A stretch of 64,000 nucleotides of DNA from CAYSUS01 sp964434165. Its GTDB lineage: Bacteria > Planctomycetota > Planctomycetia > Pirellulales > Thermoguttaceae. The stretch lies in NCBI GenBank assembly GCA_964434165.1, contig CAYSUS010000027.1, positions 1-64,000 of the forward strand, in the 5' to 3' direction. The notes under the pieces are model-generated. The model had not been told where the DNA came from. It worked only from the letters and a program-made list of their open reading frames with translations, and ran no database searches. Each line of letters begins with the position of its first letter. Positions within the stretch are counted from its first letter, which is position 1. Shown here in pieces: positions 42,196-49,794 of the stretch. The translations under genes and the position numbers were made by a program.

Positions 42196-43782
42196 CTATC
42201 CTTGGGTTTTTCCTGTCGTGCATGCGGGAGCCTCGCTGCACGGTTGCGCCCCATCGTGTTCACTGCCGAACCGGCCGCTCGACCAACGCGCGACGTTCTC
42301 GACGACGAACTGGGCCCCTGGATACGCATCGCAGAGGACCTTGTGGTACGCGGACTCCTCGTGGGAACGAAGGGCCGCGGAGGGGTGTCGTTCGGCATAC
42401 TCCGCAAGTCCATTGGCGGGAAGCCAGCGATCGAGGCCGAGACCCGCAATCAGTTCAGCCGTCCCACTGCCTTCGTCGAACTGTTCCTTGTCGCGCCACA
42501 CGATCTCCCGCGGCAGAAGGTCCTCGCACGCCTTGCGAAGAATCCACTTCTCGACCGAGCGGCCGTCGGGGTTGCGGCGGAGCTTCCACTCGGCGGGGAT
42601 ACGTTGGGCCAAGGCAATCATGGCGACGTCGAGGAACGGCACTCGGGCTTCAATACTATGGGCCATCGTCAGACGATCCACCCGTTGTAGATTGATGTTG
42701 TGCAGGGCACCGATGGATCGTCGCAACTCCCGTTGCAACTCGTCCGCCCCGGCGATCTCGCGGTGGTATCGGTACCCCGCGTACAGCTCATCGGCGCCCT
42801 CACCCGTGAGGATGACCTTCACTCGCTCGGCGGCCAAGCGGGCGGTGAAGTAGGTAGGGATGGCGCTGCGCACCAGGTCTTGATCGTACGATTCCAGGTA
42901 ATAGATGATCTTCGGCAGCAGCCGGAGGACCTCGTCCCGGTTCAAGACGTACTCGTGATGCGTGGTGTCCAGGTGGCGGGCAACCCGTCGCGCCGCCGCC
43001 AGGTCGCGGCTCCCCTCGAAACCGACGGAGAACGTATGCAGACGATCCATGTGGCGCCGGGCGATCGCGCAGATGATGCTCGAATCGAGGCCGCCTGACA
43101 GGAACGCGCCCAACGGCACGTCGCTCATCAATCGCTTGCCGACGGCGGCCTCCAGCGTCTGGCGAAGTTGCCCCGCGGCCTCATCGATACTGTCAAATCG
43201 GCCTTCCTCGGTGGGTTGAGGGACCTCGTAGAATCGGCGGTAGCCGCGAGCCGAGTGGAAGGAAGTGCCCGGCGGGAACTCCCGCACATCGTCGGCAATC
43301 CTGGCCAAGGCCTTCTGCTCCGAAGCGAAGCACCAGTGCCCGTCGCGTCGGCCGGTGTAGAGCGGCTTGATCCCGATGGGGTCGCGCGCGGCGAACACGT
43401 GATCGCCGTCGGCGATCACAAAGGCAAACATCCCGTCCAATGCCGCAGCCGACGACTCCCGGGCCTGCTGAAACAGATGGAGAATCGTCTCCGAGTCACT
43501 GTGGGTTCGAAACGTAGTATTGCCCGAGAGCGTGTGGTTCAATGCACGGAAGTTGTAGACTTCTCCGTTGGCCACCAGGGCAGAGGCATCCGAGTCGCCG
43601 AGGATGGGCTGCTTGCCGCCGGCGGGATCCATGATCGCCAGTCGGCGATGGCCCAGCATCCCGCGCGATCCCGGAGCAATGAAGGTCCCATCCGAGTCCG
43701 GGCCGCGATGCACCATCCGCCCCATCATGGTACGGATGGCGCCTTCATCAGCTTGACCCCAGATTCCAGCAATTCCACACAT
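42196..43782 (-). CDS. Asparagine synthetase-family amidotransferase, complete
   Basis: A 528-residue two-domain enzyme of the glutamine-hydrolysing AsnB family. The glutaminase domain has the nucleophile Cys2 (MCGIAGIWG), the glutamine-binding blocks LGHRRLAIMD and NGEVYN, and HRGPDSDG. The synthetase domain has the pyrophosphate loop FLSGGLDSS, the block LTGEGADELYAGYRYH, and the Lys-bearing WRDKEQFDEGSG near the C-terminus. It should make an amide with ammonia from glutamine and ATP, on aspartate or, given the neighbours, another acid. It sits between its partner paralogue and the MttB genes in a tight operon. Confidence 0.9.
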   Translation of the reverse strand: MCGIAGIWGQADEGAIRTMMGRMVHRGPDSDGTFIAPGSRGMLGHRRLAIMDPAGGKQPILGDSDASALVANGEVYNFRALNHTLSGNTTFRTHSDSETILHLFQQARESSAAALDGMFAFVIADGDHVFAARDPIGIKPLYTGRRDGHWCFASEQKALARIADDVREFPPGTSFHSARGYRRFYEVPQPTEEGRFDSIDEAAGQLRQTLEAAVGKRLMSDVPLGAFLSGGLDSSIICAIARRHMDRLHTFSVGFEGSRDLAAARRVARHLDTTHHEYVLNRDEVLRLLPKIIYYLESYDQDLVRSAIPTYFTARLAAERVKVILTGEGADELYAGYRYHREIAGADELQRELRRSIGALHNINLQRVDRLTMAHSIEARVPFLDVAMIALAQRIPAEWKLRRNPDGRSVEKWILRKACEDLLPREIVWRDKEQFDEGSGTAELIAGLGLDRWLPANGLAEYAERHPSAALRSHEESAYHKVLCDAYPGAQFVVENVARWSSGRFGSEHDGAQPCSEAPACTTGKTQG

Positions 43783-43833
43783 ACTCTGCGCTCGTTGTCT
43801 TTCGTCTATCCCTTAAGGAACGCCGCGGACGAC

Positions 43834-45351
43834 CTACAAGGTTATCCACTGGCCGACCGTCTCCACGGCCCGCTCCGCTCCAAAGTGCTCCGTGAAAATC
43901 CGGAAGTAGAAGTACTCCTCTTTGCTGCGTAGCAGCGGGTGCTTCTCGCATGCCTCAGCGAACACCCCGTCATCCACCGCGTCCTCGAAGTAGGCGGGCA
44001 GCACGCCGGCCGAGCCCGAGCCTTGCGAGAACTCCTGCTTGCCCCGCCACACAATGGACGCCGGCAAGTCGGACTCATAGGCCTTGCGGAAGATCCACTT
44101 CTCAATCCTCCCGTCACCTTCCGGCTTCTGCTTGTATTGCGGCGGGATGCGCAGCGCGTAGTCGAGCAGCTCGCCTGAGATCAGCGGCGCGACCACACGG
44201 ACCGAGTGGCACTGGTTCATGCGGTCAAGTCGCAGCGAGGCGTTGCTATGCAGGTAGCCGAGGCATTCGATCTGCTTGGCCGCAAGCTGTTCCAGTGGGA
44301 AGTCCTTGAGGTAGGTGTAGCCACAGAAGATCTCATCTCCCCCTTCGCCAGAAAGCAGCACCTCAATGCCCTCTTCGCTGGCCCACCGGGAAATCAGGTA
44401 GTTGGAGACCGAACTCCTTACGAGCGAGGGGTCGAAGGATTCCAGGCAGTAAATCACTTCCGGAAGAGCGTCGAGGATCTCGTTCAAATCGACAATCAAC
44501 TCTTGGTGGTCGGAACCGATGTGCTCAGCCATCGTGCGGGCGTGGCGGATGTCGCCGCTCTCGCCCACGCCCATGGCAAATGTCTTCAGGCGAGCCCCAT
44601 CGCCGAACTTCTCCTTGCCAAGCCGGCTCGACAACAGGCAAATCACACTGCTGTCCATGCCGCCGCTGAGTAGGGCCGCGGTCGGGCGGACGAAGTCGAC
44701 GCGATTGCGAACGCTGCGCTGAATGATGCCCCGGATCCGCTCGGTGATCCCTGGAAGGTCGCTCTCCGTGGGTCCGGGCGGCTCGGCCAGTTCGGCGTAG
44801 CGGGTAAGACCGCCATCGGAGTCCATGAAATGGCCCTCCGGGAACTCGCGTATGTCATCCGTGACTGCCCGAAGGCTCTTCAACTCCGAGGCGAGATAAG
44901 TTGTGCCGTTCTTTCGACCATAGAAGAGGGTCTTGATTCCCAGCAGATCTCTGGCGGCGAAGAGACTCGCACCATCGGAAATCACCAGCGCGAAGATGGT
45001 GTCGCCCAAGAAGCGGACCATCTCGTGGCCGTGCTTACGATAGAGTTCCAGCAACAGACGCTCTTCTCGAAACGGTCCGTCCGGAATCCCATGTTCGTCC
45101 GCCAAGGTCGCCCAGTTGCCCATTTGGCCGTCGTAGCAGATACTCGTGCCATCGCCGAGCGACGTGGAGACAGGCAATTGCGCCCGATCTGAGCCTGGGA
45201 GGAGGTCGCCGCTGGCATGATTCTGGGCCAGGACGGCGCGGCCACGCTGGGCGAGACCAGATAGGGTGGGGCCTCGATGTTGGATCTTCGCAAGCATCCT
45301 CTCCACGTCATCACGATTCGGCTGACCATACGCAACCACGAAACCGCTCAT
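43834..45351 (-). CDS. Asparagine synthetase-like protein with degenerate glutaminase domain
   Basis: A 505-residue paralogue of the next gene. The N-terminus reads MSGFVVAYG, so the essential Cys2 is Ser. The glutamine-binding blocks are also altered: NGEVYN corresponds to DGQMGN and HRRLAI to QNHASG. The ATP domain is intact: LLSGGMDSSVICL, LLSGEGGDEIFCGYTYL and WRGKQEFSQGSG. This combination resembles beta-lactam synthetase and carbapenam synthetase, which activate a carboxylate with ATP but do not hydrolyse glutamine. It starts at ATG 45351 behind GGAGGTGAT, a near-perfect ribosome-binding site, and heads a five-gene operon. It could use free ammonia, an amine substrate, or an intramolecular amine; the substrate is unknown. 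Confidence 0.88.
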   Translation of the reverse strand: MSGFVVAYGQPNRDDVERMLAKIQHRGPTLSGLAQRGRAVLAQNHASGDLLPGSDRAQLPVSTSLGDGTSICYDGQMGNWATLADEHGIPDGPFREERLLLELYRKHGHEMVRFLGDTIFALVISDGASLFAARDLLGIKTLFYGRKNGTTYLASELKSLRAVTDDIREFPEGHFMDSDGGLTRYAELAEPPGPTESDLPGITERIRGIIQRSVRNRVDFVRPTAALLSGGMDSSVICLLSSRLGKEKFGDGARLKTFAMGVGESGDIRHARTMAEHIGSDHQELIVDLNEILDALPEVIYCLESFDPSLVRSSVSNYLISRWASEEGIEVLLSGEGGDEIFCGYTYLKDFPLEQLAAKQIECLGYLHSNASLRLDRMNQCHSVRVVAPLISGELLDYALRIPPQYKQKPEGDGRIEKWIFRKAYESDLPASIVWRGKQEFSQGSGSAGVLPAYFEDAVDDGVFAEACEKHPLLRSKEEYFYFRIFTEHFGAERAVETVGQWITL

Positions 45352-45478
45352 ATCACCTCCAGAATCCGCTGGCCCCTGTTCAGGTGCATGCCCCGTGGCT
45401 CCAGGGGCCGCTAAGCAGGAGGCGCCTGCCTCCACGAGTGGCGAGCGCGACTGGCCGCAACCGCCATCTTCTGGATGA

Positions 45479-45505
45479 CACCGCAGGCCCTAAACACCTG
45501 CGGTG
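45479..45505 (-). promoter_or_regulatory. Leader hairpin of the MttB operon
   Basis: A perfect 9-base-pair stem (CACCGCAGG with CCTGCGGTG, 45479-45487 and 45497-45505), nine-base loop, from about +13 to +39 of the predicted transcript. It could stabilise the mRNA or bind a regulator. Confidence 0.5.
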
Positions 45506-45523
45506 CTTATGCTTGTGCCGACA

Positions 45524-45552
45524 AGTCTAGCCGCTCGCGTCCCTTGCGTCAA
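45524..45552 (-). promoter_or_regulatory. Sigma70-type promoter of the MttB operon, TTGACG-N17-TAGACT
   Basis: On the minus strand -35 TTGACG (45547-45552) and -10 TAGACT (45524-45529) are 17 bases apart. Transcription would start near 45517, giving a leader of about 165 bases that contains the hairpin at 45479-45505. Confidence 0.65.
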
Positions 45553-46042
45553 CCCGCCAGGCAGCGACGCTGGGCCTTTCATCCCGCTTCGATTCGCGGC
45601 AATCCACGGCGAATTCGACCAACCGGTGGCGAGGACCGTGGCACCACACCGAGCACCTTGGGCGAAGAGAGCACCGCAAAGAGAGCCGGAGCGGGGCGTT
45701 CTCGTCTCGGCTCGGGCCGAGGAGGTTACTCGTTTCGCAGCTCCTTGTTGGAATTCCGAGTGCTTGGGCAATTCAACATGCCCGTCAGGCTTCTCAAGGG
45801 CAGGCCAGCCCCCTCACGACGACCGCCGAGTCCCCATGCTGGCTCTCGCCCCTGGGGTCCGTTCATGGCAGCTAACCACTCGTGACTCAGGTAGGATAGT
45901 TCACGCAGCGTGAACCGCACATTCTTCGGTGCCGTCTGCCCGACCGGTGCTGAAGACGAGTTGCATCCGGTTTGAACTGCCGCACTGAGTATCTTGGCGC
46001 GAGTGACCTTGCCCGGCTGCAGCTTCGCTTCTGCAAAGGAAC
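45553..46042. other. Spacer upstream of the MttB operon
   Basis: About 490 bases with no supported gene, between the MttB operon promoter and the end of the co-directional PPC gene. Its notable element is the palindrome at 45899-45915. Confidence 0.4.
45899..45915. promoter_or_regulatory. 17-base palindrome GTTCACGC-A-GCGTGAAC
   Basis: Two perfect 8-base arms around one central base. It could be a binding site for a dimeric regulator or a small hairpin. It lies about 350 bases upstream of the MttB operon promoter and 130 bases past the end of the PPC gene. Confidence 0.35.
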
Positions 46043-48277
46043 CTACCGGCGCCGCGGCGAGACCACCTCGAACGGAATCGCGGGAAAGAACCCCAGCTTC
46101 TGCGTCCAGGTCGTCGGCTTGTCGCCCTTCTTCTTCGGCGGGACCTGGTGTTCCCGGGAGACGCTGAACAGCAGGTTGCCCTTCAGCCCGACCTCGACCT
46201 TCTCGCGGTCACACTTGATGGGAATGACCACGCCCTGAGGAACGATCACGGGGTCCTCGAGTGTGATGCCCTTGGGCGGCAGGCTCAGTTCAAACCGGAG
46301 TTCGCTTGCGGCTTTGGCATCGGCTCTTAAGGGGAACGGCGTGATCCCGTGGGCGCTGAGACGCACCGTGTTGTGGACGAACGTGCAGGGCGGATTGCCC
46401 GGCGGCTTGCCCGCGACGAATACCGTCCAGTCCTTCGTCGGTACCAGATGATGGTAGATGAAGGCCTGCATCACGTCCTCGGCCGGCAAGGCAAGTCGCG
46501 AGAGATTCCGCCGAGGGCCGGCCCCGTGGCCGAGGATGTGCATCACAAGAGGCTCGGCAGGCGCTTCCTTCGGCACGGTAAGCGTGAGGCGGCACTTGTC
46601 CTGACCGCCCGGGACCCAGGCGCCGCTGAGCTCGAACCCCGGGGGCGCGTTTTCCAACTCCAGGACGATGTCCTTATCGAACCCGTCGTGGCGGATAGCG
46701 TGGACGGTGATCGGCACACACGTGCCGGCCTGGGCGGTCACACTCGAGGGTGTCACATAGAGGCCGAAATCGGGGCGGGGGGGCCGAATGTACAGGCGGT
46801 AGCCGTAGTCGGGACCACCCCGGCCCTGGGCGTCGCTGATGGTGACGTAGCGAGCCCCGCGCGTGGTCGCGTGAATCCGGGAATCGGCATGGTGGGTGAT
46901 CAGCGGCCAGCTCTTGTCTTCGTAATCGTCGTTGTGGGCCACCACGTCGCCGCTGGCGGTGACCAGACGCACGACCGAATCCAGGGGCGAGTACAAACGC
47001 CGCGCATAGACCTCCAACACGATGGCGCCGGAGGCATCGATTTGGTAGTAATCCACGTCGCCGGGCTTGTCGATCCGGCCGTTGATCACGATCGATCCGC
47101 CCACCTTCCGGGCCGTCTCGGCCGTATCGTTGGGTTCCCTCTCCATCGTTTCGGAGAGAATGTCGGTCATGAACCCGACCTTGTTGGAGAAGATGCTCTC
47201 ATGCTCGAGAACCACGGGCTGGACGCTCCGGCCGCGATAGCTGACGGGATCGATATCGAGGGTCTCAAAGGGCAGATTCCAGCCCATAAGCTCCACCGTG
47301 CACGCCTGCCCGACCTTCCCCCCCAACGGGAATAGTCCCGTCACAAAGGGGATTTCACCGATCGAGATCCGGTAGACGAAGTCTTCCCGGCCGCGGTAGA
47401 TCGAGTCGCGAACCTCGATGACGTACGTGCCGTCCCGCGGTACTTCGTAGTACAGGACCGGGTCCTGCCGAAAACCGAGCGAGTCGGCGAAGGCCACCTC
47501 GTCGCCCTGCTCGTCGTACAAACGCAAGACGGCCTGGAACCAGCCCGGCACGGCGTCGGCCAGGTAGGGGATCAGCTCCCGTGCGGCGCAACTAGCCACC
47601 AACCTGGTACCCTTCTTGGCCTGGAAGGCAAAACGGTCCACGTCGCCGGGCATGATCTGCCCGTTGATGACCGTAGGCAGTTTCACCTTCACCGCGTCGT
47701 GGGGTACGTCGTCGTTGGGCTCCTGCTCGCTGACGTCCGGCCACTGCCCAACGTAGAACCACAGCGGATTCGACATGCCCGTGTCGGTGAGCAGACGGAG
47801 CTCACGCGCGCCGACCTCGGCGTCGGCCGTCACCTCGACGCGCACGGTAAGCTCCTCCAGGAGCTGCGGGTTGGGCTGGCGCTTGGGATCGGCGCGCCGC
47901 ATCTCGTAGATCTTCATCTCCGCGAGCTGCTCGTCGGTGATTCCAAGGACCTTGATGGCCGCCTCGCGCGAGAGCCCCGCTTCCTCCTGCTTCGTGCGGA
48001 TATCGCGGTTGATCTTCGTGTATTCTCCCTGGGTCATCGGCCGGTACCATTTGACCACCCTGGCCTTGATACCATCCCCGGAGATGAACGCTTTGGTGAC
48101 CTCCTTGATGTACTGCCCTCCCACGATGACATCGAAGCTCGTGCCGCGGCAACCGCCGCCGGGAAAAACGTAGCCGATGTCCGGGTTCTTCGTGCCCGTC
48201 TGCGCGGACACCCCGGGGGCAGCGATCAGGGGCAAGGCGACAGCCAGCGTCCAGCGCCATCGAGAAGCAATCGTCAT
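46043..48277 (-). CDS. Exported protein with PPC (pre-peptidase C-terminal) domains
   Basis: A 744-residue exported protein with signal peptide WRWTLAVALPLIAAPGVSAQ. It contains an IPT/TIG-like N-terminal block (IGYVFPGGGCRGTSFDVIVG) and two PPC domains marked by SEQEPNDDVPHDAVKVK...GDVDRFAFQ and MEREPNDTAETARKVG...GDVDYYQID. The remainder is beta-sandwich. PPC domains accompany secreted hydrolases and bind calcium or carbohydrate; no protease motif is present. It is the last gene of an operon with DUF1501 and DUF1553 proteins, 23 bases after the DUF1501 stop, a standard planctomycete trio. Confidence 0.85.
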   Translation of the reverse strand: MTIASRWRWTLAVALPLIAAPGVSAQTGTKNPDIGYVFPGGGCRGTSFDVIVGGQYIKEVTKAFISGDGIKARVVKWYRPMTQGEYTKINRDIRTKQEEAGLSREAAIKVLGITDEQLAEMKIYEMRRADPKRQPNPQLLEELTVRVEVTADAEVGARELRLLTDTGMSNPLWFYVGQWPDVSEQEPNDDVPHDAVKVKLPTVINGQIMPGDVDRFAFQAKKGTRLVASCAARELIPYLADAVPGWFQAVLRLYDEQGDEVAFADSLGFRQDPVLYYEVPRDGTYVIEVRDSIYRGREDFVYRISIGEIPFVTGLFPLGGKVGQACTVELMGWNLPFETLDIDPVSYRGRSVQPVVLEHESIFSNKVGFMTDILSETMEREPNDTAETARKVGGSIVINGRIDKPGDVDYYQIDASGAIVLEVYARRLYSPLDSVVRLVTASGDVVAHNDDYEDKSWPLITHHADSRIHATTRGARYVTISDAQGRGGPDYGYRLYIRPPRPDFGLYVTPSSVTAQAGTCVPITVHAIRHDGFDKDIVLELENAPPGFELSGAWVPGGQDKCRLTLTVPKEAPAEPLVMHILGHGAGPRRNLSRLALPAEDVMQAFIYHHLVPTKDWTVFVAGKPPGNPPCTFVHNTVRLSAHGITPFPLRADAKAASELRFELSLPPKGITLEDPVIVPQGVVIPIKCDREKVEVGLKGNLLFSVSREHQVPPKKKGDKPTTWTQKLGFFPAIPFEVVSPRRR

Positions 48278-48300
48278 CCGTCAGCCCCCCATGGACTGCG

Positions 48301-49713
48301 TTACATGATCTCTTTCAGCCGGCCCGCCAACTTGATGCCCGGTTCGTCGGGAGAAGGCGTGGCCTTGACGACCTCGTTCATCGGATGCGGCAGGTTCGCG
48401 TCCGGGTCGATGCCCAAGAGCTCGTAGATACTGCCGATCAGGTCGCCCGGATAGACTGGGCGATCGTTGACCCGCTCCCCCTTGGAATCGGACGAGCCGA
48501 CGACCTGCCCGCCCTTGAAGCCGCCGCCCGCGACCAGCACCGAGAAGACCGCCCCGTGATGGTGCCGCCCTCCGTTCCAGGGCGACTCCCAGGCGATCTT
48601 CGGGGTGCGGCCGAACTCGCCACAGGCCCACACGAGCGTGCTGTCCAACAGCCCGCGGTCCGACAGGTCGCTGATCAACGTGCCCAGCCCATTGTCGAGG
48701 TTGGGCAACAGCCGCGGCATGGCCTTGAAGTGTTCCTTGTGGGTGTCCCACACGAACTGGTTGATGGTGACGTACTTCACTCCCTTTTCGATCAGCCGGC
48801 GTGCGGCCAGGCACGACTGCCCGAAGGTGTTCCGCCCGTACCGCTCTCGCAGCTCTTCCTTTTCCTCGGACAGGTCGAAGACCTTGCCGGCGTCGCCGAT
48901 GATCAGTTCGTAGGCCTTTCTCTCCGCCTCCTTGGCGGCGGCGATCTCGGGATGCTTCTCGCCGAGGGCTTGGGCAAGCATGTCGGACTGGTTGAGCATG
49001 TCGCGGCGATAGGCCTGCTGCGCGTCGGAGATGCCGGGCGCGACGATCCCCTCCACCGCAAACCGGGCGGCATTCGGATCGCCGCCGGTGGCAAACGGCT
49101 TGTACTTGATGCCCATGAACCCCGCCTCCGAGAACCGGCCCTGCGGGCGCGTGAGCACGATGTAGGGGGGAATCAGGCTCTCCGCCCCGCCCTGAAAGCC
49201 CTTGAAAGCGGCGACCACGGCGCCGACGGCCGGATACACTAGACGGCCGCCGGGAATACGCCCGGTCTGCACCATGTAGGAGGCCGTCTCGTGACCGTTG
49301 ATGCCGTGGGTCGCGCTGCGGATGATCGAGTACTTGTCGGCCAGCTTGGCCAAAACGGGAAGCATCTGACCAACGCGGATCCCGTCCACGTTCGTGTCGA
49401 GGTACTTGTCCAGCGGGCCAGTGTACTCGCTGCCGGATTCCGGCTTGGGATCGAACGTGTCGGTGTGAGGCGGACCGCCGGAGAGCCATAGCTGAATAAC
49501 TGCCTTGGCCTTGGGCTCGGGCCTGGCCGCCTCCGCGCTGCCGGGCTTGGCTTCGGCCTGCTTGTCCGCGGCCCGTAGCACCCGGTCTCCCAACAGCAGC
49601 CCGCCCATCCCTAGCGCCCCGCACTGGAGCACCTGACGGCGCGAGACCCGCCCGCAGTTGAGCGAAACGTTTGTCTCCGACAACGGCACGTACACTTCTG
49701 GTTTCCTGGTCAT
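48301..49713 (-). CDS. DUF1501 protein with Tat-like signal
   Basis: A 470-residue DUF1501 protein. The N-terminus contains CGRVSRRQVLQCGALGMGG, a twin-arginine motif ahead of a hydrophobic stretch. Family blocks follow: VIQLWLSGGPPHTDTFDPKP, SATHGINGHETASYM, FMGIKYKPFATGGDPNA and GEFGRTPKIAW. DUF1501 belongs to the alkaline-phosphatase/sulfatase-like superfamily and is nearly always paired with DUF1553 in planctomycetes; its activity is unproven. I place the start at ATG 49713, since the 14 codons before it encode no recognisable part of the protein. Confidence 0.93.
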   Translation of the reverse strand: MTRKPEVYVPLSETNVSLNCGRVSRRQVLQCGALGMGGLLLGDRVLRAADKQAEAKPGSAEAARPEPKAKAVIQLWLSGGPPHTDTFDPKPESGSEYTGPLDKYLDTNVDGIRVGQMLPVLAKLADKYSIIRSATHGINGHETASYMVQTGRIPGGRLVYPAVGAVVAAFKGFQGGAESLIPPYIVLTRPQGRFSEAGFMGIKYKPFATGGDPNAARFAVEGIVAPGISDAQQAYRRDMLNQSDMLAQALGEKHPEIAAAKEAERKAYELIIGDAGKVFDLSEEKEELRERYGRNTFGQSCLAARRLIEKGVKYVTINQFVWDTHKEHFKAMPRLLPNLDNGLGTLISDLSDRGLLDSTLVWACGEFGRTPKIAWESPWNGGRHHHGAVFSVLVAGGGFKGGQVVGSSDSKGERVNDRPVYPGDLIGSIYELLGIDPDANLPHPMNEVVKATPSPDEPGIKLAGRLKEIM

Positions 49714-49761
49714 GTGCTCTTCTCGCCGTGCAAGGGGAACATACTGTCCGCACACGTGTCA

Positions 49762-49783
49762 CCCTCTCCCGCGCGGGAGAGGG
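49762..49783. repeat. CCCTCTCCCG/CGGGAGAGGG hairpin, intra-operon copy
   Basis: A perfect 10-base-pair stem with a CG loop, the same sequence as the stem at 32732. It lies between the DUF1553 stop and the DUF1501 start, so it is probably not a strong terminator. Confidence 0.6.
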
Positions 49784-49794
49784 GAGTAGTTCTG

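Noticed and set aside
40734..42254. Longer start of the first MttB gene at ATG 42254
   Set aside because: It would overlap the amidotransferase gene by about 60 bases and lacks a ribosome-binding site, while TTG 42191 has AAGGA at good spacing.
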